Shown here piece by piece: positions 12,406 to 22,637 of a DNA stretch of 64,000 bases. The notes beneath the pieces were generated by a model, which was not told the origin of the DNA, ran no database searches, and was given only the letters and a program-made list of their open reading frames with translations. The stretch is taken from positions 3,844,001-3,908,000 of the forward strand of contig NZ_SRRO01000001.1 of the NCBI RefSeq assembly GCF_004785795.1, given 5' to 3'. Position 1 is the stretch's first letter. Each line of letters begins with the position of its first letter. The stretch comes from Nocardioides eburneiflavus. GTDB lineage: Bacteria > Actinomycetota > Actinomycetes > Propionibacteriales > Nocardioidaceae. The position numbers and the translations under genes were made by a program.

Positions 12406-13416
12406 ATGCTTCGTTTCGCCGTGCGACGCCTCCTGCAGATGGTGGGCGTCCTGCTCGTCCTGTCATTTCTCGTCTTCGTCTGGTTGCGCTCCCTGCCGGG
12501 CGGCCCGGTGTCCGCCCTGCTCGGTGAGCGGCAGACCGAGGCCCGGAGGGAGGCGCTGGAGCAGGCTCTGGGCCTCGACCAGCCGCTGCCCGTCCAGTAC
12601 CTGCGGTTCATGCAGCGAGCCTTCCGGGGTGACTTCGGCGTGTCGACCCAGGTGCTCCCGGGCGAGGACGCGCTGGACATCTTCCTGACTCGCCTGCCGG
12701 CGACGCTGGAGCTGTCGTTCTTCGCGCTGGTCATCGCCATCGCGCTCGGCATCCCGCTCGGCTACCTCGCGGCGCGGCGCAAGGGCACCGCGCTCGACAC
12801 CACCACCGTGATCTCCTCGCTCGTCGGGGTGGCCGTCCCGGTCTTCTTCACGGCGTTCCTGCTGAAGTACTTCTTCGCGGTGGAGTGGAACCTCCTCCCC
12901 GTCTCGGGCCGGCAGAGCATCGGCCTGGACGCGACCCGTGTCACCGGACTCTTCGTCCTCGACGGGATCCTGACGCGGGAGTGGGATGCCGCCTGGGACG
13001 CCCTCAAGCACCTGGTGCTGCCCTCAGTGGCCCTGGCCACCATCCCGTTCGCCGTGGTCTTCCGCATCACCCGGGCCTCGGTGCTCGACGTGCTGGACGA
13101 GGACTACGTGCGCACCGCGGAGGCCAAGGGACTCACGGCCCGGGTGATCCGCGGACGCCACGTGCTGCGCAACGCCATGCTGCCCGTGGTCACCACCGTG
13201 GGTCTCCAGGTCGGCGCACTGCTGTCCGGGGCGGTCCTCACCGAGACCGTGTTCTCGTGGCGGGGGGTCGGGCAGGCCCTCGCCGAGGGCTTCCTGCAGA
13301 AGGACTACCCCGTGCTGCAGGTCCTGATCATGGCCGCGGCCGCGATCTACGTCCTCGTCAACCTGCTGGTGGACATCACCTATGCCCTCATCGACCCCCG
13401 GATCCGGACGAGGTGA
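12406..13416 (+). CDS. ABC transporter permease, DppB type
   Basis: 336-residue inner membrane component of the peptide-type importer. N-terminal helix (LLQMVGVLLVLSFLVFVWL) with the conserved LPGGPV motif after it, and further helices through the C-terminus. The EAA loop that contacts the ATPase is in the segment YVRTAEAKGLTARVIRGRHV. RBS GAGGAGA, 5 nt before the ATG. Follows the hairpin at 12353; pairs with the downstream DppC-type permease. Confidence 0.9.
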   Translation: MLRFAVRRLLQMVGVLLVLSFLVFVWLRSLPGGPVSALLGERQTEARREALEQALGLDQPLPVQYLRFMQRAFRGDFGVSTQVLPGEDALDIFLTRLPATLELSFFALVIAIALGIPLGYLAARRKGTALDTTTVISSLVGVAVPVFFTAFLLKYFFAVEWNLLPVSGRQSIGLDATRVTGLFVLDGILTREWDAAWDALKHLVLPSVALATIPFAVVFRITRASVLDVLDEDYVRTAEAKGLTARVIRGRHVLRNAMLPVVTTVGLQVGALLSGAVLTETVFSWRGVGQALAEGFLQKDYPVLQVLIMAAAAIYVLVNLLVDITYALIDPRIRTR

Positions 13417-13422
13417 GCCGCC

Positions 13423-14397
13423 ATGACCTCTGAGACCCCCCAGCCACCCCCACAGCGCACGTCGTACGCCGACCGCCGCAAGCAGCGCCTGGACGCGCTG
13501 GCGGCTGCCTCGGCCGACGAGGAGGGCGGCGTCTCCCTGATCCTCAGTGCCTGGCGGCGGCTGCGTCGCAACCCGGTCTTCCTCGTCGGCCTGGCGATCA
13601 CGGTCACGTTCGTCGTGCTGGCGCTCGTCGCTCCGTGGCTCGCGCCCTACGACCCGGCGGCACGCCCGCTCCTCGACGACATCCGGCCCCAGTCCAACCC
13701 CGTTCCCGGGCCCGAGCCCGGACACCCGCTCGGCGGCGACGACAAGGGGCGCGACCTGCTGTCCCGCCTCCTCGTCGGCAGCCAGCAGACGCTGATGGTG
13801 GGCGTCCTGGCCACCCTGTTCGGCCTCCTCGGCGGCGTCACGCTCGGCACCATCGCCGGTGCGTTCGCCGGCTGGGCCGACTCGCTGGTGATGCGGATCG
13901 TCGACGTGATGCTGTCCATCCCGTCGCTCCTGCTGGCGTTCACGATCGCCGCACTGGCCAGCAGTCCGAGCCAGTGGACGCTCATCGTCGCCATCGCGAC
14001 GGTCCAGGTGCCGATCTTCGCCCGGCTGCTGCGCGGGTCGATGCTGGGCCAACGCGCCAGCGACCACGTCCTCGCAGCGCGGTCCCTCGGGGTCAAGCCG
14101 CACGCGATCGTGTTCCGGCACATGCTGCCCAACGCGCTGGGCCCGGTGATCGTGCAGGCGACGCTGGTGCTGGCGGTCGCCATCATCGACGCGGCCGCGC
14201 TGTCCTTCCTGGGCCTGGGCAATCCCGACGACCGACGGCCCGAGTGGGGGCAGATGCTCGGAGCGGCCCAGCCCTACCTCGGGCAGGAGCCCCACCTCGC
14301 CTTCTACCCCGCCGCCTGCATCATCGTGGTCGCGCTGGGGTTCACGCTGATGGGCGAGTCGCTGCGCGAGGCCCTCGACCCCAAGACCCGGAGGTGA
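13423..14397 (+). CDS. ABC transporter permease, DppC type
   Basis: 324-residue second permease. It has a cytoplasmic N-terminal stretch of about 40 residues, a first helix ([20 protein letters not shown]), the conserved [17 protein letters not shown] segment and an EAA loop near [19 protein letters not shown]. Starts 6 bp after the previous stop; GAGGTGAG overlaps that stop codon and serves as ribosome-binding site. Confidence 0.9.
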   Translation: MTSETPQPPPQRTSYADRRKQRLDALAAASADEEGGVSLILSAWRRLRRNPVFLVGLAITVTFVVLALVAPWLAPYDPAARPLLDDIRPQSNPVPGPEPGHPLGGDDKGRDLLSRLLVGSQQTLMVGVLATLFGLLGGVTLGTIAGAFAGWADSLVMRIVDVMLSIPSLLLAFTIAALASSPSQWTLIVAIATVQVPIFARLLRGSMLGQRASDHVLAARSLGVKPHAIVFRHMLPNALGPVIVQATLVLAVAIIDAAALSFLGLGNPDDRRPEWGQMLGAAQPYLGQEPHLAFYPAACIIVVALGFTLMGESLREALDPKTRR

Positions 14398-14402
14398 GTG
14401 CG

Positions 14403-15416
14403 ATGAGCACGCAGCCACTCCATCCCGCCCCCCGGCACGGCGAACCGCTGCTGGCGGTGCGCGACCTGCGCGTGACGTTCGGTCGTCGCGGCGAGGAGCC
14501 CTTCCGCGCCGTCGACGGCGTCAGCTTCGACGTACGCCCCGGCCAGACGGTCGGCCTGGTCGGCGAGTCCGGGTGCGGCAAGTCCGTCACCTCGCTGGCG
14601 GTCATGGGCCTGCTGCCCACCCGGGGCAACACCGTCGAGGGCTCGGCCGTCTTCGACGGCGAGGACCTGTTGTCGCTGTCGCCTGCGCAGATGCGCGACC
14701 GACGCGGCGCCGACATCGCCATGATCTTCCAGGACCCCCTGTCGTCGCTCAACCCGGTCATCCAGATCGGCCGGCAGGTCACCGAGGTCATGGAGCGCCA
14801 CCAGGGGCTGAGCCGCAAGGAGGCGATGCCGAAGGCTGCCGACCTGCTGGAGCGCGTCGGCATCCCCGACCCGACGGCTCGCCTGGCCAGCTATCCCCAC
14901 CAGCTCAGCGGCGGGATGCGCCAGCGCGCCCTCATCGCGATGGCCCTGGCCTGCCAGCCGCGGCTCCTGATCGCCGACGAGCCGACCACCGCCCTCGACG
15001 TGACGATCCAGGCGCAGATCCTCGCCCTGCTCAAGGAGCTCGTGGTGGAGACCGGCACGGCCATGGTGATGATCACCCACGACCTGGGCGTCGTCGCCGG
15101 GCTCTGCGACGAGGTCAACGTGCTCTACGGCGGCAAGATCGTCGAGCGCGGCGACCGCCACACCCTCTTCGCCCGCCCACGTCATCCCTACACGGTCGGG
15201 CTGCTCAGCTCGATCCCTCGGCTCGACGCCCCGCGCGGCGAGCCGCTCTCGCCCATCCCGGGATCCGTGGCGGACAACCTGCCGTGGGACGACGCGTGCG
15301 CCTTCGCCCCGCGGTGCCCCAACGCGCTGGACGTGTGCGTGCGGGAGACGCCTGTGTGGGACGGGGACGACGTGGTCGGCCTGCGCTGCTTCAACCCGAT
15401 GGGGGTGTCCCGATGA
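14403..15416 (+). CDS. ABC transporter ATPase, DppD type
   Basis: 337-residue ATP-binding subunit. Walker [10 protein letters not shown]-loop [10 protein letters not shown], signature SGGMRQRA, Walker [14 protein letters not shown]-loop ITHDLG. The C-terminal oligopeptide-transporter extension carries Cys residues ([14 protein letters not shown]) typical of peptide importers and sometimes linked to an iron-sulfur cluster. Start ATG 14403 chosen for GGAGGTGA just upstream; overlaps the next gene by ATGA. Confidence 0.92.
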   Translation: MSTQPLHPAPRHGEPLLAVRDLRVTFGRRGEEPFRAVDGVSFDVRPGQTVGLVGESGCGKSVTSLAVMGLLPTRGNTVEGSAVFDGEDLLSLSPAQMRDRRGADIAMIFQDPLSSLNPVIQIGRQVTEVMERHQGLSRKEAMPKAADLLERVGIPDPTARLASYPHQLSGGMRQRALIAMALACQPRLLIADEPTTALDVTIQAQILALLKELVVETGTAMVMITHDLGVVAGLCDEVNVLYGGKIVERGDRHTLFARPRHPYTVGLLSSIPRLDAPRGEPLSPIPGSVADNLPWDDACAFAPRCPNALDVCVRETPVWDGDDVVGLRCFNPMGVSR

Positions 15417-16573
15417 GCGGATCGACCGGGCTCGACCAGGCTCGCGGAGCGCGTACGGCCGCGCAGGGGGAGGTGCTGGTCGAGGTACGCGACCTCGAGG
15501 TCCACTTCCCGATCAAGAGCGGGATCGTCTTCGATCGCACGGTGGGTCACGTCCGCGCCGTGGACGGCGTCGACCTGACCATCCACCGGGGGGAGACCTA
15601 CGGCCTCGTGGGCGAGTCCGGCTGCGGCAAGTCCACCCTCGGCAAGGCGATCCTCAACCTCGAGCCGCCCACGGCGGGCTCCGTCGTGTTCGACGGGGTC
15701 GACATCGCCTCGCTCAAGGGCGAGGCCCTGCGCACCGAGCGCAAGCGCTTCCAGATGGTCTTCCAGGACCCGATGTCCAGCCTCGACCCCCGGCAGACGG
15801 TGGAGGCGCTCCTGCTGGAGGGGATGCGCGCCCACGGTCTCGACACCGACAAGGCGGCCACGCACGCCCGGCTGCGGGAGCTCATGTCGGCGGTCGGGCT
15901 GCCTCCGTCGGGCCTGAAGAAGTACCCCCACGAGTTCTCCGGCGGCCAGCGCCAGCGCATCGGCATCGCCCGCGCGCTCTCGGTCGGTCCCGACCTCATC
16001 GTCGCCGACGAGCCGGTGAGCGCCCTCGACGTCTCGATCCAGGCGCAGGTGATCAACCTGCTCCAGGACCTGCAGGACGAGCTCGGGCTCACCTATCTCG
16101 TCGTCGCCCACGACCTGGCCGTGGTGCGCCACATCAGCAACCGGATCGGCGTGATGTACCTCGGCGGCCTCGTCGAGGAGTCCGAGGCGGGTGAGCTCTA
16201 CGACGTGCCCCTCCATCCCTACACCAGGGCCCTCATGTCGGCCGTGCCGGTGCCCGACCCCACCCTCGAGGACACGCGTGAGCAGATCCTGCTCACCGGC
16301 GACCTGCCCTCACCTGCCCACCCGCCCACCGGGTGCCGCTTCCACACCCGGTGCCCGTGGCGCCAGGAGACGCGCTGCGACACCGAGCGGCCCGAGCTGC
16401 GCGTCGTGCAGGTCGACGGTGCGTCGTCGGGGCACCGGGTCGCATGCCACTTCGCCGAGCAGATCGCAGCGGGGGAGATCCAGCGTCACGAGGTCGAGCC
16501 CGAGCTCGAGCTCGAGGGGTTCGGCGGACCGGACGGTCCTCCCACGCCGCCCGAGGCGTACATCGCCCCCTGA
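15413..16573 (+). CDS. ABC transporter ATPase, DppF type
   Basis: 386-residue second ATPase; heterodimer partner of the DppD-type subunit. Walker [10 protein letters not shown]-loop [10 protein letters not shown], signature SGGQRQRI, Walker [14 protein letters not shown]-loop VAHDLA. The Cys-rich tail motif CRFHTRCPW matches the family; about 45 acidic, Pro-rich residues follow and are unusual. Last gene of the operon, convergent with the nuclease gene 22 bp away. Confidence 0.92.
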   Translation: MSGSTGLDQARGARTAAQGEVLVEVRDLEVHFPIKSGIVFDRTVGHVRAVDGVDLTIHRGETYGLVGESGCGKSTLGKAILNLEPPTAGSVVFDGVDIASLKGEALRTERKRFQMVFQDPMSSLDPRQTVEALLLEGMRAHGLDTDKAATHARLRELMSAVGLPPSGLKKYPHEFSGGQRQRIGIARALSVGPDLIVADEPVSALDVSIQAQVINLLQDLQDELGLTYLVVAHDLAVVRHISNRIGVMYLGGLVEESEAGELYDVPLHPYTRALMSAVPVPDPTLEDTREQILLTGDLPSPAHPPTGCRFHTRCPWRQETRCDTERPELRVVQVDGASSGHRVACHFAEQIAAGEIQRHEVEPELELEGFGGPDGPPTPPEAYIAP

Positions 16574-16595
16574 CGACACCCCGACCGGCGGCGCG

Positions 16596-17513
16596 TCAGT
16601 CCGCCGACTCGTCGGTGGAGGCGTCGACGACGGGCGCCGGGGGCTCGGGCAGGGGCGGGATGGTGCCGCCCTTGGTGGGGCAGTACTCGTGGAAGGAGCA
16701 CCAGTCGCACAGGCGTGACGGGCTCGGCCGCCAGTCGCCCGTCTCCTGGGCGAGCGTGATCGCACGCCAGAGTGCCTCGACCTTGCGCTCCGTCGCGAGG
16801 AGGTCCTGCTCGTCGGGCTCGTAGCGGACGATCTCGCCGTTGCCGAGGTAGATCAGCTGGAGGACCGACGGCACGATCCCGCGCAGGCGCCACACGACCA
16901 GGGCGTAGAACTTCATCTGGAACAGGGCCTTGGCCTCGAAGCCCTCGGCCGGGCTGCGACCGCTCTTGTAGTCGCTGATGCGGATGCGTCCGTCGGAGGC
17001 CACGTCGATCCGGTCGACGAACCCGCGCAGGAGCAGCCTGGACTCCAGGAGTGCCTCGACGTAGAGCTCGCGCTCGGCTGGCTCGAGGCGACGGGGGTCT
17101 TCGAGGTCGAAGTAGCGCGCCAGCACGGTGCGGCACGACGCCATCCACGCCGCGAGGTCGGGGCCGGCGCTGCCGAACATCTCCGCGAGAGCGGGCTCGA
17201 CCGCGAGGATCGCGTCCCACGCCGGCGCCAGCATGTCGGCCGCGCGCTCGGGCGTACGCTCCGGCGCGGGCAGGTCGAAGAGGTCCTCGAGCACCTTGTG
17301 CACGAGGGTGCCGCGGGCCGCGTCGGGTGAAGGCGCCTCGGGGAGCCGGTCGATCGTGCGGTAGCGGTACATCAAGGGGCAAGCCATGAAGTCGCCCGCC
17401 CGGCTCGGCGACAGCGCGCCCAGCACGTCGACGCCGTCCACCGGGGTGGAGACCCGCTCGGCGGGGGACGGGACAGGGGACGATGCGGCAGGCTCGGAGG
17501 CGGGGATCGACAT
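16596..17513 (-). CDS. RecB-family exonuclease (PD-(D/E)XK, Cas4-like)
   Basis: 305-residue nuclease related to mycobacterial Rv2119. N-terminal LSPSRAGDFMACPLMYRY with the first iron-sulfur Cys; GTLVHKVLEDLF helix; active site in GFVDRID and ISDYKSG (Asp, and Asp-x-Lys); C-terminal LCDWCSFHEYCP supplies the other three cluster cysteines. This four-Cys frame is that of AddB/Cas4-type [4Fe-4S] nucleases. Likely acts on DNA ends in repair, but the partner is unknown; no CRISPR genes are present. Start ATG 17513 follows a TAGGGT box. Confidence 0.85.
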   Translation of the reverse strand: MSIPASEPAASSPVPSPAERVSTPVDGVDVLGALSPSRAGDFMACPLMYRYRTIDRLPEAPSPDAARGTLVHKVLEDLFDLPAPERTPERAADMLAPAWDAILAVEPALAEMFGSAGPDLAAWMASCRTVLARYFDLEDPRRLEPAERELYVEALLESRLLLRGFVDRIDVASDGRIRISDYKSGRSPAEGFEAKALFQMKFYALVVWRLRGIVPSVLQLIYLGNGEIVRYEPDEQDLLATERKVEALWRAITLAQETGDWRPSPSRLCDWCSFHEYCPTKGGTIPPLPEPPAPVVDASTDESAD

Positions 17514-17522
17514 GACGTCGTC

Positions 17523-17528
17523 ACCCTA
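17523..17528 (-). promoter_or_regulatory. -10 box TAGGGT, RecB-like gene
   Basis: Minus-strand TAGGGT ending 9 nt before the ATG at 17513. It shares a 90-bp divergent region with the M50 protease promoter. Confidence 0.5.
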
Positions 17529-17591
17529 GGCGAGCCGTACGACACCGGCCGGGCGCCGCTCCTGGGCGCTCCCGGTGTGGGCGGGGTTCGT

Positions 17592-17597
17592 TAGGGT
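17592..17597 (+). promoter_or_regulatory. -10 box TAGGGT, M50 protease gene
   Basis: Ends 6 nt before GTG 17604. This spacing decides between two overlapping GTG codons (17602 and 17604); only 17604 is in the gene frame. Confidence 0.6.
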
Positions 17598-17603
17598 TCA
17601 GGT

Positions 17604-18770
17604 GTGCCCGACCCGACCGATCCAGCCCACGTCGAGAGGCCCGCGCGGCCACCGCGCGCGCCGGGCACCCTGCGGATCGGCTCGATCGCCGGCATCGACG
17701 TGCTGGTCACGAGCTCGTGGTTCATCGTGGCGCTGCTGATCTCGCTCACCTTCGCCCCGCGCATCGAGGACGCCCAGCCCGGCCTGGGGTTCTGGAAGTA
17801 CGTCGCCGGCTTCGTCTTCGCGGTCGTGCTCTACCTGTCGGTGCTCCTCCACGAGGCCTCCCACGCGGTCGTGGCCCAGCGCCTGGGCTACGGCGTCAAC
17901 TCGATCACACTGCACTTCCTCGGTGGGATGACCGAGATCGACGGGCAGTCGCGCCGCCCGCGCCACGAGTTCTGGATCGCTGTCGTGGGGCCGCTGACCT
18001 CGATCGCGGTCGGCCTGGCCGCCGCAGCGGCCTGGTTCGTGGTCCCCGACGGGCTCGTCCGACTCGCACTCCAGGGCCTGGCCGGTGCCAACCTCATCAT
18101 CGGCGTCCTCAACCTCGTCCCCGGGCTCCCGCTCGACGGCGGCCGGGTGCTCAAGGCCGCCGTGTGGGGAGCCTCCGGCAACCAGCACCGCGGCAGCATC
18201 GTGGCCGGCTGGGGCGGACGGCTGACCGCACTCGCCCTGCTCGCCTGGCCGCTGGTGATGGAGCCGCTCACGGGCCAGCAGCCGACGATCCTCGACCTCG
18301 TCCTCGTGTTCATCCTCGGCCTGTTCCTGTGGACCGGCGCCACCGCAGCGATGGCCCATGCCCGGATCCGCGAGCGCTTGCCGGCGCTCGTCGCCCGCCC
18401 GCTCGCCCGGCGTACGCTCTCGGTCCCCGAGGACCTGCCGCTGGCGGAGGCCGTACGCCGTGCCCAGGAGGCCCAGGCCGGCAGCATCGTCACCGTCACC
18501 GCCGACGGCTCGCCCGTCGGCATCGTGAGCGAGGCCGCGGTGACCGCGATGCCGGCCGACCGCCGCCCGTGGGTCGCGGTCTCGACCGTCGCCCGCAAGC
18601 TCGAGGACGGCCTCACCCTGCCCGCCACGGTGGCCGGCGAGGAGCTGATCCTCGCCATCAGCCGGCGACCGGCCGAGGAGTACCTCCTCGTCGAGGCCGA
18701 CGGGACGATCTACGGCGTGCTGTCGACCGCCGACGTGGACCGCGCGTTCCGCGAGAACGCCCGGCGCTGA
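17604..18770 (+). CDS. Site-2-type M50 metalloprotease with CBS domains
   Basis: 388-residue intramembrane zinc protease. About six membrane segments; active-site HEASH (H83, E84, H87) in LLHEASHAVVAQRLG and the second motif NLVPGLPLDGGRVLK with the third zinc ligand Asp. The C-terminal 120 residues form a CBS pair (about 270-385), likely a nucleotide-sensing module. Same architecture as mycobacterial Rip3. Such proteases cleave anti-sigma factors or other membrane substrates; the target here is unknown. Divergent from the RecB-like nuclease gene. Confidence 0.9.
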   Translation: MPDPTDPAHVERPARPPRAPGTLRIGSIAGIDVLVTSSWFIVALLISLTFAPRIEDAQPGLGFWKYVAGFVFAVVLYLSVLLHEASHAVVAQRLGYGVNSITLHFLGGMTEIDGQSRRPRHEFWIAVVGPLTSIAVGLAAAAAWFVVPDGLVRLALQGLAGANLIIGVLNLVPGLPLDGGRVLKAAVWGASGNQHRGSIVAGWGGRLTALALLAWPLVMEPLTGQQPTILDLVLVFILGLFLWTGATAAMAHARIRERLPALVARPLARRTLSVPEDLPLAEAVRRAQEAQAGSIVTVTADGSPVGIVSEAAVTAMPADRRPWVAVSTVARKLEDGLTLPATVAGEELILAISRRPAEEYLLVEADGTIYGVLSTADVDRAFRENARR

Positions 18771-18805
18771 GCCTCGCCGGCTGAGTGGATCGGCCCCTCG
18801 CGCAC

Positions 18806-18811
18806 TAGGGT
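18806..18811 (+). promoter_or_regulatory. -10 box TAGGGT, trmI
   Basis: Ends 7 nt before ATG 18819, so trmI has its own leaderless promoter despite lying only 48 bp after the protease gene. Confidence 0.6.
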
Positions 18812-18818
18812 TCGCGCC

Positions 18819-19790
18819 ATGCCTGACCCGTCCGAGCCTTCTCCCGACGTCCCCGCCGAGGCCTGGTCCGGCGTCCACCGCGGCCCCCTGCGCGAGGGGG
18901 AGTGGGTGCGACTGACCGACCAGAAGGGTCGCAAGCACAACTTCGAGCTGGTCGCCGGCAAGCGGTTCTTCTCCAACAAGGGCCACCTCGACCACGACGA
19001 GATGATCGGCCGCGACGAGGGCTTCACCGTGACGTCCTCGGCCGGCGGCCAGTACCTCGTGTTCCGCCCGCTCCTCAACGAGTTCGTGGTCTCGATGCCC
19101 CGCGGCGCTGCCGTGGTCTACCCCAAGGACGCCGCGCAGATCGTCGCCCTGGCCGACATCTATCCCGGCGCGCGGGTCGTCGAGGCGGGCGCGGGCTCCG
19201 GCGCCCTGACCTGCTCGCTGCTGCGCGCCGTCGGTCCGTGGGGACGGCTGACGTCCTTCGAGCTCCGTGAGGAGTTCGCCGACGTCGCCCGCCGCAACGT
19301 GCACCAGTTCTTCTCCGCGCCCGAGGGGAGCACCCACCCCGCGTGGGACCTGCGACTCGGCGACCTCAAGGAGGGCCTGCCGGCGCTCGGCGCGCAGGTG
19401 GACCGGATCATCCTCGACATGCTCGACCCGTGGAACTGCGTCGACGTCGTCGCGGACGCGCTCGTGCCGGGCGGCATCGTGTGCGCCTACGTCGCCACCA
19501 CCACGCAGCTGTCGCGGGTGGTGGAGACGCTGCGTGCGCGCGGCGGCTTCACCGAGCCCCAGCCGTGGGAGTCGCTGGTGCGCGACTGGCACGTCGAGGG
19601 CCTCGCGGTGCGCCCGGGCCACAAGATGATCGGCCACACCGCGTTCCTCGTCACCGCCCGGCGGATGGCGCCGGGGGAGCGGCCGCCCCGCAAGACGCGC
19701 CGGCCCGCCCCCGGCGCGTACGGGCCCGACTACACCGGCCCGCGCCCGGCGGACGTGCCCCCGCTCGAGCAGGCCGAGCCCGAGGCGTGA
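18819..19790 (+). CDS. trmI: tRNA (adenine-58-N1)-methyltransferase TrmI
   Basis: Methylates N1 of A58 in the T-loop of tRNA using S-adenosylmethionine; works as a tetramer. 323 residues. N-terminal beta domain (EGEWVRLTDQKGRKHNFEL), SAM site VVEAGAGSGALTCSLL, and the substrate-side motif ILDMLDPWN. Closest characterised relative is Rv2118c, which also neighbours the proteasome locus. The tail after residue 280 is Pro/Arg-rich and may bind RNA. Confidence 0.95.
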   Translation: MPDPSEPSPDVPAEAWSGVHRGPLREGEWVRLTDQKGRKHNFELVAGKRFFSNKGHLDHDEMIGRDEGFTVTSSAGGQYLVFRPLLNEFVVSMPRGAAVVYPKDAAQIVALADIYPGARVVEAGAGSGALTCSLLRAVGPWGRLTSFELREEFADVARRNVHQFFSAPEGSTHPAWDLRLGDLKEGLPALGAQVDRIILDMLDPWNCVDVVADALVPGGIVCAYVATTTQLSRVVETLRARGGFTEPQPWESLVRDWHVEGLAVRPGHKMIGHTAFLVTARRMAPGERPPRKTRRPAPGAYGPDYTGPRPADVPPLEQAEPEA

Positions 19791-19797
19791 TCGAGGC

Positions 19798-20337
19798 GTG
19801 ATCGAGGTCGTCGACTGGTCGCCCCGCTGGGCCGGGCAGTTCGAGGAGGTGGCTGGCGTGCTCACCCACGCCCTCGCCGACGTGCGGTCGGCGCGGGTCG
19901 AGCACGTCGGGTCGACGTCGGTGCCGGGGCTGGCCGCCAAGCCGATCCTCGACGTCGACGTCATCGTGGATCCGGGGGACGTGCCGGCAGCCCTGGCCGC
20001 GCTCGAGTCGGTCGGCTACGTCCACCGAGGTGATCTCGGCGTCGCCGGACGCGAGGCGTTCCGCGCCCCCGACGAGCCGCGGCGAAACGTCTACGTGTGC
20101 ACCGCCGGCACGCCGAACGTCCGCAACCACCTCGCCGTGCGGGACGTGCTGCGGCGACGCGCCGACCTGCGCGAGGCGTACGGCGCGGTCAAGCGTGCGC
20201 TCGCCGCGGACCCGGACATGGACATCGACACCTACCTCGCCGGCAAGTCGGCCGTGCTCCAGGAGGTGCTCGAGGCGTCGGGCGAGTTCGACGCAGCCGA
20301 GCTCGCCGCGATCCGCCGGCTGAACGACGCCGGCTGA
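19798..20337 (+). CDS. GrpB-family protein (UPF0157, nucleotidyltransferase fold)
   Basis: 179-residue cytosolic protein. The nucleotidyltransferase-like core has EHVGSTSVPGLAAKPILDVDV, with the Gly-Ser and paired Asp residues of that fold. GrpB-type proteins are of unsettled function. Start GTG 19798 lies 7 bp after the trmI stop, within an 11-bp tandem duplication (CGAGGCGTGAT twice) that contains both the trmI stop and this start, so the junction may have arisen by slippage. Probably co-transcribed with trmI. Confidence 0.8.
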   Translation: MIEVVDWSPRWAGQFEEVAGVLTHALADVRSARVEHVGSTSVPGLAAKPILDVDVIVDPGDVPAALAALESVGYVHRGDLGVAGREAFRAPDEPRRNVYVCTAGTPNVRNHLAVRDVLRRRADLREAYGAVKRALAADPDMDIDTYLAGKSAVLQEVLEASGEFDAAELAAIRRLNDAG

Positions 20338-20438
20338 CGGGCCGGGCTGAGGCGCCGGGTGACGACGCCGCGAACGTGTCGTTGCCAAACGGTGATCGAC
20401 ACGGCGAGATAACCACTTCCGTCCCACGGATCCATGGG

Positions 20439-20444
20439 TAGTGT
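20439..20444 (+). promoter_or_regulatory. -10 box TAGTGT, arc
   Basis: TAGTGT 20 nt before the arc ATG would give a short leader holding the AGGAGGTG ribosome-binding site at 20453-20460. Confidence 0.5.
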
Positions 20445-20464
20445 CATTGGTCAGGAGGTGCGAG

Positions 20465-22210
20465 ATGTCTGAGCCGACACGCGAGCAACTTGCCACTCAG
20501 GTGCGATACCTGGAGGCAGAGGTCACCGACCTGCGCCGCCGCCTCGACGACGCGCCGGGCCACGCCCGCGCCCTGGAGACCCGCCTGGCCGACGCGCAGC
20601 GGTCGCTGGCAGCCGTCTCCGGGCAGAACGAGCGGCTCGCGCAGACGCTGCGCGACGCCCGGGACCAGATCACGACGCTGAAGGAGGAGGTCGACCGGCT
20701 GGCGCAGCCGCCGGCGGGCTTCGGCACCTTCCTCGCCCGCAACGACGACGACTCGGTCGACGTGTTCACCGGAGGCCGCAAGCTGCGCGTGAGCGTGAGC
20801 CCGGCGGTCGAGCTCGACGCGCTCGTGCGCGGCCAGGAGGTCATGCTCAACGAGGCGCTCAACGTCGTCGAGGCCCTCGACTTCGAGCAGGTCGGCGAGG
20901 TCGTGATGCTCAAGGAGATCCTCGCGGACGGCGAGCGGGCCCTGGTCATCGCCAATGCCGACGAGGAGCGCGTCGTACGCCTCGCGGAGCCCCTGTGCGC
21001 CGAGGACGTCACGATCCGCGCCGGCGACTCGCTGCTGCTCGACACGCGCGCGGGCTACGTCTACGAGGTCGTGCCGAAGTCGGAGGTCGAGGAGCTGGTC
21101 CTCGAGGAGGTGCCCGACATCGACTACACGCAGATCGGCGGCCTCACCACCCAGATCGACGCGATCCGTGACGCCGTCGAGCTGCCCTACCTCCACCCCG
21201 AGCTGTTCAAGGACCACGAGCTCAAGCCGCCCAAGGGCGTGCTGCTCTACGGCCCGCCCGGCTGCGGCAAGACGCTGATCGCCAAGGCGGTCGCCAACTC
21301 TCTGGCCAAGAAGGTCTCCGAGCGGACCGGTGCGTCCGGGAAGTCCTACTTCCTCAACATCAAGGGCCCCGAGCTGCTCAACAAGTACGTCGGCGAGACC
21401 GAGCGCCACATCCGCCTGGTCTTCCAGCGCGCACGCGAGAAGGCCTCGCTCGGCACGCCGGTCATCGTGTTCTTCGACGAGATGGACTCGCTCTTCCGCA
21501 CCCGCGGCTCCGGCGTCTCCTCCGACGTCGAGAACACGATCGTGCCGCAGCTGCTCAGCGAGATCGACGGCGTCGAGGCGCTGGAGAACGTGCTCGTGAT
21601 CGGCGCCTCCAACCGCGAGGACATGATCGACCCGGCCATCCTGCGACCGGGGCGGCTCGACGTGAAGATCAAGATCGAGCGGCCCGACGCGGAGTCGGCG
21701 CGCGACATCTTCTCCAAGTACCTCACCCCGACGCTCCCGCTGCACGCCGAGGACCTGGCCGAGTTCGGGCAGGACCGCAACGCGACGGTCAACGCGATGA
21801 TCCGCGCCACGGTGGAGCGGATGTACACCGAGTCGGAGGAGAACAGGTTCCTCGAGGTCACCTACGCCAACGGCGACAAGGAGGTCCTCTACTTCAAGGA
21901 CTTCAACTCCGGCGCGATGATCCAGAACATCGTCGACCGCGCCAAGAAGATGGCGATCAAGGACTTCCTCGACAGCGACCTCAACCCTGCGCAGCGGGGC
22001 CTCCGGGTCCAGCACATGCTCCAGGCGTGCGTCGACGAGTTCAAGGAGAACGAGGACCTGCCCAACACGACCAACCCCGACGACTGGGCGCGGATCTCGG
22101 GCAAGAAGGGTGAGCGCATCGTGTTCATCCGCACGCTCATCACGGGCAAGCAGGGCACCGAGCCCGGGCGCTCCATCGACACGGTCTCCAACACCGGCCA
22201 GTACCTGTGA
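20465..22210 (+). CDS. arc: Proteasome-associated AAA ATPase ARC/Mpa
   Basis: Hexameric unfoldase that recognises pupylated proteins and threads them into the 20S core. 581 residues: N-terminal coiled coil (about 10-80) that binds Pup, two OB domains (about 85-215), AAA module with Walker A GPPGCGKT (263-270) and Walker [13 protein letters not shown]. The C-terminus GQYL is the penultimate-Tyr motif that docks on the proteasome alpha ring. ATG 20465 is chosen over an upstream GTG at 20441 because AGGAGGTG lies 4 nt before it. Equivalent of Rv2115c. Confidence 0.97.
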   Translation: MSEPTREQLATQVRYLEAEVTDLRRRLDDAPGHARALETRLADAQRSLAAVSGQNERLAQTLRDARDQITTLKEEVDRLAQPPAGFGTFLARNDDDSVDVFTGGRKLRVSVSPAVELDALVRGQEVMLNEALNVVEALDFEQVGEVVMLKEILADGERALVIANADEERVVRLAEPLCAEDVTIRAGDSLLLDTRAGYVYEVVPKSEVEELVLEEVPDIDYTQIGGLTTQIDAIRDAVELPYLHPELFKDHELKPPKGVLLYGPPGCGKTLIAKAVANSLAKKVSERTGASGKSYFLNIKGPELLNKYVGETERHIRLVFQRAREKASLGTPVIVFFDEMDSLFRTRGSGVSSDVENTIVPQLLSEIDGVEALENVLVIGASNREDMIDPAILRPGRLDVKIKIERPDAESARDIFSKYLTPTLPLHAEDLAEFGQDRNATVNAMIRATVERMYTESEENRFLEVTYANGDKEVLYFKDFNSGAMIQNIVDRAKKMAIKDFLDSDLNPAQRGLRVQHMLQACVDEFKENEDLPNTTNPDDWARISGKKGERIVFIRTLITGKQGTEPGRSIDTVSNTGQYL

Positions 22211-22217
22211 GCCGCTG

Positions 22218-22589
22218 GTGAGCCCGGAGGAGGACCTGGGGCACCGCGACATCGAGGCGGCGCTGGAGGCCAGGCGGGAGCTCGGCGCCCGCTACGACGC
22301 CGAGCTGGTGGAGGGCTTCGCCGAGCGCATCGAGCGGGCCGTGGACCAGCGGGTCGCCGAGCAGCGGGCCTTCGAGCAGCGTCGCTCCGCCAGCAACGAG
22401 GGCGCCCGGATCCGCCAGTTCGTGCTGGGCATCGTCTCGGTCGGGGCGGGCATCCCGATCACCATCGCCACCACCGTCGCGACCGACGGCGGCGGGCTGC
22501 CGGCCGTCGTCGTGGCCTGGCTCGGCATCGTCGGCGTCAACGCCGCCCACGCGTCTGCGGTCAACGGCCCGCACCGGCGCGAGCACTGA
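22218..22589 (+). CDS. Small two-helix membrane protein, unknown function
   Basis: 123-residue protein not assigned to a family. The first 70 residues are charged and predicted helical (EALEARRELGARYDAELVEG and onward); two membrane segments follow (about 73-95 and 99-117). Start GTG 22218 lies 7 bp after the arc stop, without a good ribosome-binding site, so translational coupling to arc is likely. Location between arc and dop suggests a link with the Pup system or just shared transcription; nothing in the sequence decides this. Confidence 0.6.
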   Translation: MSPEEDLGHRDIEAALEARRELGARYDAELVEGFAERIERAVDQRVAEQRAFEQRRSASNEGARIRQFVLGIVSVGAGIPITIATTVATDGGGLPAVVVAWLGIVGVNAAHASAVNGPHRREH

Positions 22590-22637
22590 GCAGTCGCGAC
22601 ACCCCTCGGGAGGGGGTGCTCGAGGCGCGCGGGGCAC

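Noticed and set aside
20441..20464. Upstream GTG start for arc
   Set aside because: The ATG at 20465 has a consensus ribosome-binding site 4 nt upstream, and the extension would include that site.
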